Positions 63,534-64,000 of a DNA stretch of 64,000 nt are shown one piece after another (position 1 is the stretch's first letter; every line of letters begins with the position of its first letter). Location of the stretch: contig JBAUMZ010000089.1 in the NCBI GenBank assembly GCA_049578985.1, positions 62,001 to 126,000 on the forward strand, given 5' to 3'. Position numbers and translations under genes: made by a program. The notes beneath the pieces were generated by a model. It worked only from the letters and a program-made list of their open reading frames with translations. It was not told the DNA's origin and ran no database searches. Origin of the DNA: TH5896 sp049578985 (GTDB lineage: Archaea; Thermoproteota; Nitrososphaeria; Nitrososphaerales; Nitrososphaeraceae).

Positions 63534-64000
63534 ATGAAAAGTCTGATAATCACGAGTGCATTACCGTATGCTAATGGAGAAATACATCTAGGCCATATAG
63601 CCTCGACTTATTTGCCAGCCGACATATTTACTCGATATTGGAGGCATTTGGAGAGGAAAGTGTATCATCTCTGTGCGACCGATGACTTCGGCACTCCTAT
63701 TCTAATAAATGCCGAGAAAGAGTCAGTTACACCACAACAATATGTAAAATCCTGGAGAGATAGCGATCTGAAAGATTTCCGATCTTTGAATATCTCTTTT
63801 GATTACTTTTCCCGGACCAGCTCGGAAGAAAACATTCAGCTAACGCAAGAGATTTTCAACAAACTTTGCAAGAACGGACATATTTACGAGAGGGACATTG
63901 TTCAATTTTTTTGTGAGTTTGACAAGAAGTTTCTGCCTGACAGATACGTAGTGGGAAAATGCCCCTTTTGCCTTTCCGAAAATCAATATTCAGATCTGTG
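63534..64000 (+). CDS. metG: Methionyl-tRNA synthetase, N-terminal part (runs off the window)
   Basis: ATG at 63534 opens 155 codons to the window edge. The HIGH motif appears as HLGH (18-21) in PYANGEIHLGH, then CATDDFGTPI and the first zinc-binding pair KCPFC near the edge. A TTTAAAAT at 63485 is a possible TATA box. A class I enzyme charging tRNA with Met. Confidence 0.94.
   Translation, partial: MKSLIITSALPYANGEIHLGHIASTYLPADIFTRYWRHLERKVYHLCATDDFGTPILINAEKESVTPQQYVKSWRDSDLKDFRSLNISFDYFSRTSSEENIQLTQEIFNKLCKNGHIYERDIVQFFCEFDKKFLPDRYVVGKCPFCLSENQYSDL

Noticed and set aside
1..64000. CRISPR arrays, insertion sequences, restriction or other defence genes
   Set aside because: None seen: no regularly spaced repeat-spacer series and no transposase, nuclease-methylase pair or toxin-antitoxin pair that I can recognise.

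Overview
The window is a 64 kb piece of an archaeal chromosome, most likely from a Nitrososphaerota (Thaumarchaeota) ammonia-oxidiser lineage close to Nitrososphaera/Nitrosocosmicus. Support comes from the archaeal information-processing genes (RNA polymerase subunit P, aRF1, SRP19, Gar1, 20S proteasome alpha and beta, archaeal-type ribosomal proteins and tRNA synthetases), TATA-box promoters placed for leaderless or nearly leaderless mRNAs, tRNA introns, a thaumarchaeosortase-like protein, F420 genes and a complete-looking SucCD pair. The genus is an inference; no amo or 16S gene is present to fix it.

Layout. 1-4.0 kb: minus-strand ribosomal protein operon (L3-L4-L23-S19-L22-S3, with L2 missing from its usual place) headed by a SPOUT methyltransferase. 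4.0-6.0 kb: redoxin, proteasome alpha, DUF371. 6.0-14 kb: purine block (purC, tRNA-Thr, purS, purQ, purL, purF, purE, purK). 14-25.5 kb: SDR, PIN-ATPase-KH, GalT-like protein, sugar nucleotidyltransferase, ThiD-ThiN, phosphoglycerate mutase, HTH regulator, LLM-type oxidoreductase, beta-lactamase-fold nuclease. 25.6-28.3 kb: purN, formyl-THF cyclo-ligase, purD. 28.4-31 kb: SRP19, Gar1, PyrK, PyrD. 31-34 kb: TIM-barrel isomerase, DUF99, exosortase-type membrane protein. 34-35.7 kb is the only clearly accessory stretch: an Asn/Asp-rich ORF with an in-frame amber codon, a decayed ORF, and two intron-containing tRNAs (Lys, Asp). 35.7-45.8 kb: IMPase, DedA/VTT protein, ProS, HAD phosphatase, CofE, TusA plus cysteine synthase, thioredoxin reductase, Thi4, TPR protein. 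45.9-54.5 kb: small membrane protein, SucCD, small zinc ribbons, methyltransferase, DUF309, a GHKL ATPase, a proteasome beta subunit lacking Thr1, RpoP, a TGS GTPase. 54.6-64 kb: IlvD, HIT protein, aRF1, XRE-CBS regulator, Rieske protein, CysS, membrane-anchored protein, SAH hydrolase, and the start of MetG.

Metabolically the window supplies most of de novo IMP synthesis (PurF, D, N, S/Q/L, E, K, C; no PurM or PurH seen), the dihydroorotate step of pyrimidine synthesis, three thiamine genes (ThiDN, Thi4 and possibly a linked regulator), sulfur handling for cysteine, and one-carbon and SAM recycling.

I found no CRISPR array, insertion sequence or recognisable defence island. The most rewarding points are the proteasome beta subunit with Ala at the catalytic position, the exosortase-type protein with Ser in place of Cys, the D-loop insertion in tRNA-Asp, the amber-interrupted ORF, and four small proteins of 56-59 residues that are easily missed.
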